From the NCBI RefSeq assembly GCF_013912375.1, contig NZ_JACETV010000001.1, positions 682,001 through 746,000 of the forward strand: a stretch of 64,000 bases of DNA. Direction: 5' to 3'. Below, in pieces: positions 18,887-28,101 of this stretch. The DNA is from Emticicia sp. BO119 (GTDB lineage: Bacteria > Bacteroidota > Bacteroidia > Cytophagales > Spirosomataceae). The notes under the pieces are model-generated. The model did no database searches. It was not told where the DNA came from and was given only the letters and a program-made list of their open reading frames with translations. The translations under genes were made by a program, and so were the position numbers. Position 1 is the first letter of the stretch. The number at the start of each line of letters is the position of its first letter.

Positions 18887-18899
18887 TAACGTTTAAACG
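18870..18899. promoter_or_regulatory. MarR operator candidates (two adjacent palindromes)
   Basis: TTATTTGTTTAAACAAATAA (18870-18889) is a perfect 20-bp palindrome and contains the -33 TTTG of the operon promoter. CGTTTAAACG (18890-18899) directly upstream is a perfect 10-bp palindrome sharing the GTTTAAAC core. A dimer bound here would block RNA polymerase, fitting repression by the MarR protein encoded first in the operon. Confidence 0.7.
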
Positions 18900-19505
18900 A
18901 TTGTTTTTGAGAATATTACTATTTGAAGATTATTTAGATTTATTGAAAGATAAAAAACTACTAAAAGAGACTGAATTAAAAAGCTTTAATATTATAAAGT
19001 GCTTATATAGAGTTACTTGACAGGAACTTATATAGGTTAATATTAAGCCGTATTAAAATGTAATTAAAGTTAGATTTTGTAGTGTTAGTGAAAGTGCAGA
19101 GAAGGCATCAAAAAGTTAGGATGGAGAGATTGTATGCCTTATAAAAATAGTTGAAGGTATTATCTTTCTTCAACTATTGTAGAATTGTAGTAAAATAGCT
19201 TAACCGTTTAGTAAATAATTGTTGCTTTTCTGAGTGCTAAGTCGTAAAATAGAACCATTATTTTACTTACTTGCATATACGCCATGAATCATTTTAAAAT
19301 TATTACTTGCAAATTATCTGAAAACCTTTCTCTACTTTCTGAAAAGTAATTCTGTTGGTTGTTAAAGAATTTCTTTTGAATTAAAAATCTGCTTTCCGCC
19401 TCATTACACATGAACAGACGAAATAGATTACTATTTCTCTGAATTGGTATTATTTATTTCCACTCAAAGAGAAAAGCTGTTTGTTATTCACTTAAAACTA
19501 TTTCT
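18900..19505. other. Long intergenic region before the M36 peptidase gene
   Basis: About 600 AT-rich bases without a convincing gene. The only clear structure is an 11-bp perfect hairpin, AATAGTTGAAG (19146-19156) with CTTCAACTATT (19168-19178), without a T-run. No good -33/-7 pair was seen for the peptidase gene. Confidence 0.5.
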
Positions 19506-22500
19506 ATGTCAAAACTTTTACATTTTCGTAGCCAAACATTGAGAAGGCTATATCTGCTTTTGGGAACCCTTGTTGTGTCGCTTGGTGGATATGCTCAGAA
19601 AGAAGTAGAGAAGGTAAAAACTTACCTTAAATCGAACACCAGTAAATATCAGTTATCGAATAGTGATATTGATGAAATGGGTATTTCAAGTGACCACTTG
19701 TCTCCAACTACCGGATGGTATCATATTTATTTTGTTCAGAAGTATCAATCTATTGAAGTTTACAATGGTATTCTGAATACAGTCTTGGTAAATGATAATG
19801 TCGCAAATGTCACCAGTAATTTCGTAACCAGCATAGCGTCTAAAGTCCCTGTTGTTACAATTATACCTGTAACACCGCTTAACGCCATAAGTCGGGCAGC
19901 TTCAAGCCTTAAATTGTCTGATAATTCAGCAAATACACAGGAAGTAAGTGCCAATAGATTACCTAATGGACAAATCGAATCTGCTATTTATACCAATGCA
20001 GATTTATCTAAGGAGAATATTCCTGTAAAATTGTACTGGTTCCCATATGATACTTTAATCGGGCAGGAAAGGGTATCTAAAGTAAGTCTCGTTTGGAATG
20101 TACAGATTTATACAAAAGATTATAAAAATAACTGGAGTGTGCAGGTTGATGCCTTAACTGGAGATATTATAGATACCAAGGACCTCGTGGTTCATTGTGA
20201 TTTCGGTGTGCCAGGACATACACATGAATCTGGCCTGACTCATGGACATACAAATCCTGCCATAAATGACATCAATTTATTGCAACCCTTAGCCGCCAAT
20301 AGTTATCGTGTATTTGATTATCCATTGGAAAGCCCGAATCATGGAGCAAGAACACTAGTAGCAAGCCCTTATACTAAATTTGTGTCTTCAGGGACCGGAC
20401 CCGGAGTTACCAATGGCTGGCACAATGACAGTACTGCCAATTATACCAACACACGGGGAAATAACGTTTGGGCAAAAGATGATTTGGCGAATGACAATGA
20501 AGGAACCATTGGTAGTAGTCCGTCATCAGCTACTTTAGAATTTGACTATCCATATACACAGGCAACCGGAACTGCCGCAGCCAATCTTAATGCTGCTATT
20601 ACAAATCTGTTTTATTGGAACAACGTTATTCATGATATATTATATAAATATGGGTTTGATGAGCCAAGTGGTAATTTTCAGGAGGCTAATTTAGGTAGAG
20701 GTGGTGGAGGAAGCGATTTTGTATATGCTGATGCGCAGGATGGCTCGGGCACAAATAATGCTAATTTTGGTACACCTATTGATGGACAAAACCCTCGTAT
20801 GCAGATGTACAGATTCAGCGACGCCGGAAACCCTGCTTATACTCCTGATTCTGATTTTGATAATGGAGTGATAACTCATGAATATGGTCACGGTTGGTCG
20901 AACCGATTAACCAGTGGGCGAAATAATGTGACCTGTTTACAAAATGCAGAACAGGCAGGAGAGGGTTGGAGTGATTATCTCGCCTTGATGCTCACTACAA
21001 ACTGGTCTACTTTAACACCAACACTTGCCAGTGCGAATTTGCCAAGAGGTATGGGGTCTTACGTATTAGGACAAACTACTGATGGAAGGGGGATTCGCCC
21101 TTATCCATATTCCTACGATATGGCCACAATTAACGGATTAGTAACTTATGGAAGAGTCGGTGATTCCGGTAATTTTTCTCTGCCTCATGGCATTGGCTCT
21201 ATTTGGGCAACCATGTTGTGGGATATGACCTGGGAGATTATCATGCAGGATAATCAGATTGTAAGCAATATTTATAACACAAGCTCTCTGGTAGGTAATG
21301 TAGCTGCGCTGAAATTGGTTAATGAAGGCCTTAAACTTCAACCTTGTAGTCCGAGTTTTGTAGAAGCCCGTGATGCAATTTTAAAGGCTGATTCTATTCT
21401 ATTCAATAAAAAGTATAAATGTTCCATCTGGAAAGCATTTGCTCGCCGTGGTTTAGGTAGACTGGCTTCTACAGGTTCATTAAAAACAGATCGGGTAGTG
21501 ACTGAAGATTTTACACCATTCTTTGATAGACCATTAACCTCTTCAAAAGTTGCTACTGTCTGCTCTAATACACCGTTCAGTTATACAGCCACTACTTCTG
21601 TAGGTGGTACTACATTTAGTTGGAGTCGTTCTGCTGTAACCGGAATAAGCAATGCGGCTTCTAATGGAAATTCTGCTACGATTAATGAAACTTTGATAAA
21701 TACCACCTCAAGTCCGATAACTGTTACCTATCAGTTTTTCCTGACCCCGAGCAACTGCGCGGCAATTCCTCAATCTGTCCAGGTAAGAGTAGACCCGACA
21801 CCGACACCCACAGTAGCTACTTACAATATTTGTAAAGATGCATCTGTACCCGGCGGGCAGGGTTTAGCTGTAACTAATATTACTGATTCCAATACTTTAA
21901 CAGGAACGCTTACCTACACATCACCTATTTATAGAAGAGGTAATGGAAACAATGTTCTGACCTATACACCTATTGCTTCAAACAATCAAGGTTCAGCGGT
22001 GTATTTTAAAGCGCATACTTTTGTAGCAGCGGTAAGTGGGTCAGTCTCTATTCAAACAGGAGCAGCAACAGCATTGCAATCGGCTGATAGATATGATACT
22101 TATATAACATTATATCAGACCTCATTTGATCCGAATTCTCCTTCTACTAATTTTTTGATAGGAGATGATGATAGCGGACCATTTCAATATAGTTCAAAAA
22201 TAACTTATAATTTTACCGCGGGAAATACATATGTATTAGTTGTGACAACATGGGGGAACAGAGTTATAGGAGATTATACAATGGAAGCCACAGCAACGCT
22301 ATTTAAGCATATAGGTTGGTATGCTAACAGTTCTGGAGGGGCGGCATTGGCTACTTCTAATATTTTTAATCCTGTAGGAGTAGCAGGTTCTGGTGTACCT
22401 AATACTGCCACTCCAGGCACTACCAATTTTTACGTGAGTACTTCTGATTTAGGGACTTGTCGTGCTAAAACGAGTTTCATTATTAATCCAAGTTCGGTTG

Positions 22501-23420
22501 GAGGTAACATAGCCGGCAGTACTAATGTGTGTACCCCAACAAATTCAGGAACACTCACCTTAAGTGGACATACTGGTTCAATTCTTAGATGGGAATCCTC
22601 TACAGATAACTTTGTTAGTAATATAGTAAGTATAACAAATACTACCACAACGCTCAATTTTTCTAATCTTGCACAAACTACTAAGTACAGAGCAGTGGTG
22701 AAAAGCGGAAGTTGCGCACAGGTTTATTCTGCCATTGCTACCATTACTGTTGTCACGGCATCACCACCAACCCCAACGGGTAATAGCCGTTGTGGAACCG
22801 GAACCGTATTGCTTACAGCTACAGGATGTGCAGGGGGTACCATTAACTGGTATGCGGGTGTTAGTGGAGGTTCTGTGCTGGCTTCCGGTACGAGTTTTAC
22901 TACGCCAAGTATCTCTATCACTACTACTTATTATGTCAGTTGCACGGTGAGCGGATGTACGTCAAATAGAGTAGCTGTAACAGCTACTATTAAATCTATT
23001 CCTGGGGCGCCAACCACCACGAGCGTTAGTAGATGCGGACCTGGAACGGTAACACTCACGGCAACAGGTTGCGGGGGAGGAACAATCAATTGGTACACTG
23101 GTTCTACAGGTGGAACACCAGTGGGAACTGGTGGAACTTTTACAACGCCAAGTCTGGCAACCACCACACCATATTATGCAAGTTGTACAGTAGATGGATG
23201 CACTTCTGTAAGAACTGTCGCAACTGCAACCATAAACGTTAATCTTACATTTACCGGAAATCAGGCTGCCGGAAATTACAGGGCTTCTAATTCTATAACG
23301 AGTACAGCCAATGTAGCTACCGGAGTCAACTATTATGCGGCTAAATATATCGAGCTGAATGCCGGTTTTCAGGCAGGAGGGTCTGAGGTATTTCTTGCAA
23401 AAATAGAGAATTGTCCATAG
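19506..23420 (+). CDS. Secreted M36 (fungalysin-type) metallopeptidase with Ig-like repeats
   Basis: A 1304-residue protein. The signal peptide ends near LGGYAQ. Residues about 35-230 form a fungalysin/thermolysin-type propeptide. The M36 catalytic domain spans about 270-670: the zinc motif HEYGH is at residues 458-462 (ITHEYGHGWSNRL) and the third ligand Glu486 lies in GEGWSDY. Both are intact, so it should be active once processed. Ig-like beta domains rich in Thr, Gly and Cys follow, the last two (about 1095-1250) near-identical in pattern (RCGxGTVxLTATGC, INWY, YY.SC). The end, YIELNAGFQAGGSEVF...IENC, matches the GCX_COOH (3-coathanger) C-terminal domain of Bacteroidota secreted proteins. 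Export by type IX secretion is inferred. Confidence 0.93.
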   Translation: MSKLLHFRSQTLRRLYLLLGTLVVSLGGYAQKEVEKVKTYLKSNTSKYQLSNSDIDEMGISSDHLSPTTGWYHIYFVQKYQSIEVYNGILNTVLVNDNVANVTSNFVTSIASKVPVVTIIPVTPLNAISRAASSLKLSDNSANTQEVSANRLPNGQIESAIYTNADLSKENIPVKLYWFPYDTLIGQERVSKVSLVWNVQIYTKDYKNNWSVQVDALTGDIIDTKDLVVHCDFGVPGHTHESGLTHGHTNPAINDINLLQPLAANSYRVFDYPLESPNHGARTLVASPYTKFVSSGTGPGVTNGWHNDSTANYTNTRGNNVWAKDDLANDNEGTIGSSPSSATLEFDYPYTQATGTAAANLNAAITNLFYWNNVIHDILYKYGFDEPSGNFQEANLGRGGGGSDFVYADAQDGSGTNNANFGTPIDGQNPRMQMYRFSDAGNPAYTPDSDFDNGVITHEYGHGWSNRLTSGRNNVTCLQNAEQAGEGWSDYLALMLTTNWSTLTPTLASANLPRGMGSYVLGQTTDGRGIRPYPYSYDMATINGLVTYGRVGDSGNFSLPHGIGSIWATMLWDMTWEIIMQDNQIVSNIYNTSSLVGNVAALKLVNEGLKLQPCSPSFVEARDAILKADSILFNKKYKCSIWKAFARRGLGRLASTGSLKTDRVVTEDFTPFFDRPLTSSKVATVCSNTPFSYTATTSVGGTTFSWSRSAVTGISNAASNGNSATINETLINTTSSPITVTYQFFLTPSNCAAIPQSVQVRVDPTPTPTVATYNICKDASVPGGQGLAVTNITDSNTLTGTLTYTSPIYRRGNGNNVLTYTPIASNNQGSAVYFKAHTFVAAVSGSVSIQTGAATALQSADRYDTYITLYQTSFDPNSPSTNFLIGDDDSGPFQYSSKITYNFTAGNTYVLVVTTWGNRVIGDYTMEATATLFKHIGWYANSSGGAALATSNIFNPVGVAGSGVPNTATPGTTNFYVSTSDLGTCRAKTSFIINPSSVGGNIAGSTNVCTPTNSGTLTLSGHTGSILRWESSTDNFVSNIVSITNTTTTLNFSNLAQTTKYRAVVKSGSCAQVYSAIATITVVTASPPTPTGNSRCGTGTVLLTATGCAGGTINWYAGVSGGSVLASGTSFTTPSISITTTYYVSCTVSGCTSNRVAVTATIKSIPGAPTTTSVSRCGPGTVTLTATGCGGGTINWYTGSTGGTPVGTGGTFTTPSLATTTPYYASCTVDGCTSVRTVATATINVNLTFTGNQAAGNYRASNSITSTANVATGVNYYAAKYIELNAGFQAGGSEVFLAKIENCP

Positions 23421-23435
23421 GCAAGTTACAGATTT

Positions 23436-23613
23436 AGAAACTGTTTGAGTTAAATTTTATGAATCAAAATGAATTATTTTTTACAAAGACAAGATAACAA
23501 AACCAGAGTTTAGCAGAGCTAAATGAGGATTTTGGTAGCGCAGTATTTGCAAAAAAGAACCACGGCGACGGACCGCCATTTTGAACAAAATAAGGTTAAC
23601 TCAAACAGTTTCT
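23436..23613. mobile_element. MITE-like element, 178 bp, with 18-bp terminal inverted repeats
   Basis: AGAAACTGTTTGAGTTAA (23436-23453) and its exact reverse complement TTAACTCAAACAGTTTCT (23596-23613) bound a 178-bp segment that encodes nothing. The interior is richer in GC in one part (CACGGCGACGGACCGCCA) than its surroundings. No clear target-site duplication is visible. It is probably a non-autonomous or decayed insertion element placed just after the M36 gene. Confidence 0.6.
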
Positions 23614-23642
23614 TAATATAGTAAAATATTTATTCATGTATA

Positions 23643-23680
23643 AAATCAGCAAGGTAGCGCAATGGCTGCCTTGTTGATTT
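23643..23680. terminator. Bidirectional terminator
   Basis: AAATCAGCAAGG (23643-23654) pairs with CCTTGTTGATTT (23669-23680) through 12 positions with one G-U pair; an inner AGC/GCT pairing extends it. It lies between the M36 gene and the converging NmrA-like gene. Confidence 0.65.
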
Positions 23681-23706
23681 AATAGATAGTGATTCAGAGA
23701 AAATAA

Positions 23707-24576
23707 TCATTTACCATACACGCTAAACAAATAATCTTTCACTGAAGAAGGCTCTCTACCTAAAATTTTGTCTAAATCTGTTTTTGTTGTAGTAAACTCA
23801 CCTTGCTTAAAACCCTCTGCAAAGGCGGCCGAAACATTTATTATTTCTGCTGGCAATCCTGCCTGGGTCAATAGATCAACAAATGCGGATGAATCAGGGC
23901 TAACATACTCTATTGTTTTACCCGATGCCTCACTAATAAATTTTGCTATGTTATGAAATGTAACTGATTCAGTATTAGAGATTAGATAATCCTTGTTTTC
24001 GTGTCCTTTGCTGGTCAGGATATTTGCCGCTGCTTCAGCCATATCGTCACGAAGTGTGAAAGCGACCGGAGTATTTCCGGCTGGGAAAAATACACCTGTC
24101 TCTAAAACATTTGGCCCGAGAAACATTGGAATATAATCAGCATAAATATTATTTCGCAGAATAGTATAAGTTATTCCACCTTCTTTAAGTGCTTTTTCCG
24201 TTGCTAAATGAGATTTGGCTACAATATAAATCGGAGAAGTTTCTGTTTCATTTTTCCGTTCAAAGCTGGTATATATCACATGGCCTACGCCTGCTTCCTT
24301 TGCAGCATTTACCACATTTTCCTGTTGCTGCTCACGATTTACAATATCATTTCCGGATACAAATAATAGCTTATCAATACCTTTAAAAGCCTTTATTAAT
24401 GAATCATAATCGTTATAATCGCCCAAACTAATTGTAATACCCTTTGCCTTTAGGTCATCTGCTTTGGCCTCGTCTCTTACTAAAGCCGCTATTGTATTAG
24501 GCGAAGTACCCTTTTTCAACAAAAAGTTTATGGTTGCAGTACCAAAATGCCCTGTTGCCCCAGTTATTAAAATCAT
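23707..24576 (-). CDS. NmrA-like NAD(P)-binding oxidoreductase (YtfG type)
   Basis: A 289-residue atypical short-chain dehydrogenase. The N-terminal dinucleotide-binding motif is GATGHFGTATINFLL (Gly-rich loop), with a Rossmann fold through VIYTSFERKNETETSPI. It matches the NmrA/YtfG group, which includes NAD(P)H:quinone oxidoreductases and redox sensors; the usual YxxxK pair is not evident, as in many NmrA-like members. It is divergent from an HxlR-type regulator, 103 bases apart, a common arrangement in which the regulator controls the oxidoreductase in response to quinones or electrophiles. Confidence 0.87.
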   Translation of the reverse strand: MILITGATGHFGTATINFLLKKGTSPNTIAALVRDEAKADDLKAKGITISLGDYNDYDSLIKAFKGIDKLLFVSGNDIVNREQQQENVVNAAKEAGVGHVIYTSFERKNETETSPIYIVAKSHLATEKALKEGGITYTILRNNIYADYIPMFLGPNVLETGVFFPAGNTPVAFTLRDDMAEAAANILTSKGHENKDYLISNTESVTFHNIAKFISEASGKTIEYVSPDSSAFVDLLTQAGLPAEIINVSAAFAEGFKQGEFTTTKTDLDKILGREPSSVKDYLFSVYGK

Positions 24577-24627
24577 AATCAGAAGTTTTATATGATAAAT
24601 TATTTTATTGAGGCAAAAGTAGTTATA

Positions 24628-24666
24628 TTTGCTATATAAAATATAGTACTATACTTTTGTATAGTA
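24628..24666 (+). promoter_or_regulatory. HxlR promoter with two operator-like palindromes
   Basis: TTTG (24628-24631), 20 bases, and TACTTTTG (24652-24659) form the promoter for the HxlR gene at 24680. Two inverted repeats cover it: CTATAT-AAA-ATATAG (24632-24646) and TACTATAC-TTTT-GTATAGTA (24647-24666). They adjoin head to tail, fitting two bound HxlR dimers that could control both divergent genes. Confidence 0.65.
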
Positions 24667-24679
24667 AAAAATAATATCT

Positions 24680-25051
24680 ATGACAATCACAAAAAAAATA
24701 ATGGATTTCGCTGAAGCTAAATCATGCCCTGAACAATTTGTATTGGCTTTGAATGATACCCTGAATGTGCTGACAGGGAAGTGGAAACTACCTATTTTAG
24801 GTTCGCTTATGTTTGGCATCAAACGGTTTACAGATTTGCAGAGAAACATTCCGAAAATTACACCACGGATGTTATCAAAAGAATTAAAAGAACTCGAACT
24901 CAATGGGATGGTAAGACGTAAGGTGTATGATGCCACACCAGTCTTAGTAGAGTACGAATTGACAGAATCGGCTCAAAGATTGTCTGATGTAATTGATAGT
25001 ATGCTAAACTGGGGTCTTAACCACAGAAAAGTAACAATGGGAGTTGGTTAA
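24680..25051 (+). CDS. HxlR-family winged-helix regulator
   Basis: A 123-residue DNA-binding protein: LNVLTGKWKLPILGSLMFGIKRFTDLQRNIPKITPRMLSKELKELELNGMV is the standard HxlR helix-turn-helix and wing lead-in, and YELTESAQRLSDVIDSMLNWG closes it. A conserved Cys lies near the N terminus (CPEQF), the redox-sensing position in quinone- and aldehyde-responsive members. It is divergent from the NmrA-like oxidoreductase, its likely target, with palindromic sites between the two genes. Confidence 0.9.
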   Translation: MTITKKIMDFAEAKSCPEQFVLALNDTLNVLTGKWKLPILGSLMFGIKRFTDLQRNIPKITPRMLSKELKELELNGMVRRKVYDATPVLVEYELTESAQRLSDVIDSMLNWGLNHRKVTMGVG

Positions 25052-25113
25052 GTGCTGAAAATCTGATATTATTTGATTAGAAATGTCAAAGGTTGAATAG
25101 AGTGATTTTGCTA

Positions 25114-25572
25114 TCAGAAATCTTTCTTTTTTACTTCATCATGGTATTTTAAATAAAGTGGTAATGCCGCCGAACCATACCAAGGGTAAATTTCGGCCTC
25201 TAATACCTTAGCTTTTAAGGCGGGGTCTGATTCTAACAGTGCATTTGTATCTTCGGTAGTTTTTGTATTAAGTACAAAAATGCCTCTGTAGTTTTTATCA
25301 TTATTACCTAACGGCCCGGCTACAACTAATTTGCCCATAGCTACCATTTTACCCATATTCATCATATGGCCTCTGAACAGACTATCTAAAAGAATTTTAT
25401 CGGTAGTAGTATTGCTTCCGCTTTTCAGTATAACCAGTGTGTACATTTTCATACCATATTCATCGGCCTCCAGAGAATCAGCTAAGGCCTGTTTGAATTT
25501 TGGATTCGGGTTTTGAGCCTTCGCTACGATTGTAAATACAACCCAGAATAAGATCAGGATAGATTTGTACAT
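25114..25572 (-). CDS. Exported YciI-like protein
   Basis: A 152-residue protein with a signal peptide (MYKSILILFWVVFTIVAKAQ). The rest resembles a YCII-related dimeric alpha-beta barrel domain: YTLVILKSGSN, the helix GHMMNMGKMVAMGKLVVAGPLG, and the ending DPALKAKVLEAEIYPWYGSA. Typical YciI proteins are cytosolic and have a catalytic His/Asp pair; this exported form keeps the GH (GHMMNM) and the DP (ESDPALK). Substrate is unknown. It converges on the HxlR gene. Confidence 0.8.
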   Translation of the reverse strand: MYKSILILFWVVFTIVAKAQNPNPKFKQALADSLEADEYGMKMYTLVILKSGSNTTTDKILLDSLFRGHMMNMGKMVAMGKLVVAGPLGNNDKNYRGIFVLNTKTTEDTNALLESDPALKAKVLEAEIYPWYGSAALPLYLKYHDEVKKKDF

Positions 25573-25634
25573 CTGTAATAGGGTTTTAAGAGGTGATTAC
25601 TTATTTATTGAAAAACAGTTCCCTTTTAATGGCC

Positions 25635-26357
25635 TTACTCATAATTATATTTATAAGTTAGTCCATTATCTTCTAAAACTTCGGTTGGGTAACCCTCTGA
25701 ATCATACTTAAAGACACGTACGAAATTATATCTGCCTGTAGCTTTTAGTACATTATTAGGGCTTTTATTAAATGCGCTTAGCCATTGAGGTTTTTGCTTA
25801 ATAAGATAATAAGGATTAATCTTGTCGTCATATGTATAGAAAACGGATTCTCCGTAAATATCGGTTTCTTTAATAATGTTCCCTTTCGAATCATATTCAT
25901 AAGTACTTACTAACGGATTTGCATCACCATAAGTAACTTGTTTTTCTACCCAGCCATTAGAATTATACACAAACGCTGTAATTGAATTATTTCTGACAAT
26001 TTTAGAAATCTGGCCTTCTGCATTGTATTGAAAAGTTTCTTCTGACTTCATACCTAAGGAAGGGTTGCACAAAGCTGATATACTTGAAAACATACTTCGC
26101 ATGGTAGTTTTCAATTTACTCAGTCTTCTATCTGTATATTCATACGTAAATTCATCGGTAGGATTGATTTCACAAAAACTGAAAGAATTTTCTTTGATCA
26201 ACAAATCGTTCTGAAACTCAAAAGTGATGTAAGGTTTGTTATTAAGCGTAAGACTAATGAGTTTTTTACCAGGAGCAGAAGGTGTTTTAGGGTCAGCAGA
26301 TTCTTTGCTGCAACCTGAAATTAGTATAATAAGGAGGATCAGAGCGTGATTTTTCAT
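25635..26357 (-). CDS. Lipoprotein with YD/RHS-like strands
   Basis: A 240-residue exported protein. The lipobox is LISGC, Cys16 being the lipid site. The mature part has repeated beta-hairpin words such as FQYNAEGQISKIVRNN, YEYDSKGNIIKETD and FKYDSEGYPTEVLEDNG, matching YD-like repeats of Bacteroidota lipoproteins (DUF4595-like). It is probably attached to the outer membrane. Function is unknown. It reads in the same direction as the exported YciI-like gene but 62 bases apart. Confidence 0.8.
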   Translation of the reverse strand: MKNHALILLIILISGCSKESADPKTPSAPGKKLISLTLNNKPYITFEFQNDLLIKENSFSFCEINPTDEFTYEYTDRRLSKLKTTMRSMFSSISALCNPSLGMKSEETFQYNAEGQISKIVRNNSITAFVYNSNGWVEKQVTYGDANPLVSTYEYDSKGNIIKETDIYGESVFYTYDDKINPYYLIKQKPQWLSAFNKSPNNVLKATGRYNFVRVFKYDSEGYPTEVLEDNGLTYKYNYE

Positions 26358-26552
26358 TTTTCCTTAATAAGCCTTGTATAGAGTGGAAATCATAACAAAT
26401 ATAAAGAAAAATAAACACTGCGTAATTTTTTCAAGCCTGAATAAACTGTATAACTCTGTATTATAAACTTTGGAGTGCTTTGCGATGAAAACTTATCTCA
26501 GAATTTACCAATTATTGGCGCAGAGTTACACAAAAGTTTGAAGCAAATTTAT

Positions 26553-27962
26553 CTATTTGCTCAATTGCTCCAGTATATGCTTACCCCCATTATTATTAGG
26601 GTTCAGTTCAATAGATTTCTGATACATTTTTATTGCCTCTTCTTTATTCCCCAATTTCAATAACACTTCTCCTAAACTATCATACACATTCCAGCTGTCG
26701 GGATACAAAGCAACGTTTAATTTGAAGAGTTCAAGAGCTTCCTTATTTTTGTCTTTACTCATTACACGATATGCCCAATCGTTAAGCTCGTTTTCATCCG
26801 GTTTAAAAGCCATGTCTTTTTTACGCGCTTCTTCTACCACCTGCATGGCTTTGTCGTAACCACGTTTATTGAGTTCAGTTCTCAATACGGTGATAGGGTC
26901 TGAGGCAGGAATTTCAGGATCATAATAACCTGCGAGTTCTTCTATCCAGTTTTCAGGAGAAGAACCACCTAAATTGGTAAGGATAATTATTGCCAGGTCG
27001 TCGTCAGGATAGATTAGAAAAGCTGAACGACCCCCACCGCTCATGCCTACTGCCCGATGTTTTGCACGGAATTTATTGACACCAAAGCCTAAAGCCCAGT
27101 TAGTAGGCTTGCCATTATTGAAAGTAATAGGCGACCACATAGTTTTAAGTGTTTCTTTCTTTAGTAATTTGCCTTGTTGGAGTGCAATTACCCACTTAGC
27201 CATATCTTCTGCCGAACTGTTTAAACCAGAACCCGAACGAAGAGAAGGAGAAAACTCTGCATAATTATTAGTCAGTTTAGGCTCTGACAACTGGTATCCA
27301 TCCAGGTAGGATTTAATATTGTAAGTAGGAGCATAATGCGGAATTATATCGCGTGAATCCCCGAATATTGTATGGGGCATTCCTACAACATCAAACTGTT
27401 TATCTTTAAATACTTCAGTAAAATGCTTACCCCTCAACTTACTGATAACTCTGCCTAAAAGCAAATAATTAGTCTGGTTATAACTGAACTGGTTTCCTGT
27501 CGGGAAATCCATGGGCATAGTCTGTATTTTCTGCCATCTTTTTGCTTCAGAAGACTCCTGGATGCGCAATATATCTGGTAAACCTGAGACATGAGTTAAT
27601 AATTGTTGAATTCTGACAGGTTGCCATTGGGCGGGCAGGCTATCAATATACTTTGAAATAGGAGCAGAGAGATCAAGCTTACCCTCTTCAACCAATTGCA
27701 TGATAGCTACACCAGTAAAGGCTTTAGTGCAGGAGTTGATGGCAAAAATAGTCTGGGTGTCTACCTGAACATTATCCTGAAGGTTGGCAAGCCCATAAGA
27801 TTTATTCAATACAATTTTACCTTTTTGAATCACGGCTACCTGTAATCCCGGAATCTGTAAGTCTTTCATCTGACGAAACAGGAAATTATCTATCTGTTTT
27901 TCTCTTGATTGTGTGAAACCAAACTGACTAATCAGCATCAATACAGTAATTAGTTTTTTCAT
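26553..27962 (-). CDS. Exported serine hydrolase (beta-lactamase family) with C-terminal TPRs
   Basis: A 469-residue protein with a signal peptide (MKKLITVLMLISQFGFTQS). The beta-lactamase/class C-type domain spans about 20-350: the nucleophile motif is SCTK (Ser77-Lys80) and the second motif region is FSYNQTNYLLLG (Tyr161). Gln stands where many relatives have Asn in the YxN motif. A third motif candidate is HRAVGMSGGG. Residues about 400-469 are two tetratricopeptide repeats (ALELFKLNVALYPDS, AIKMYQKSIELNPNN). Relatives are esterases, peptidases or penicillin-binding-like enzymes; substrate is unknown. It is a single gene. Confidence 0.9.
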   Translation of the reverse strand: MKKLITVLMLISQFGFTQSREKQIDNFLFRQMKDLQIPGLQVAVIQKGKIVLNKSYGLANLQDNVQVDTQTIFAINSCTKAFTGVAIMQLVEEGKLDLSAPISKYIDSLPAQWQPVRIQQLLTHVSGLPDILRIQESSEAKRWQKIQTMPMDFPTGNQFSYNQTNYLLLGRVISKLRGKHFTEVFKDKQFDVVGMPHTIFGDSRDIIPHYAPTYNIKSYLDGYQLSEPKLTNNYAEFSPSLRSGSGLNSSAEDMAKWVIALQQGKLLKKETLKTMWSPITFNNGKPTNWALGFGVNKFRAKHRAVGMSGGGRSAFLIYPDDDLAIIILTNLGGSSPENWIEELAGYYDPEIPASDPITVLRTELNKRGYDKAMQVVEEARKKDMAFKPDENELNDWAYRVMSKDKNKEALELFKLNVALYPDSWNVYDSLGEVLLKLGNKEEAIKMYQKSIELNPNNNGGKHILEQLSK

Positions 27963-28101
27963 AAATGAATTTCGAAGTAATTTTGTCTTGATACTCTTGT
28001 TTATAAAAAAGGTTACACAAAAAACATCTTAAACTGTAATTTAATTGATTAGATAGTTTATCTTTTCAGAAACATACGAATCAAAATCTCATATTCAAGG
28101 G

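Noticed and set aside
28030-28062. Second copy of the 155-bp palindromic element
   Set aside because: Only one half is similar and no inverted partner is found nearby; it is mentioned only as a possible remnant.
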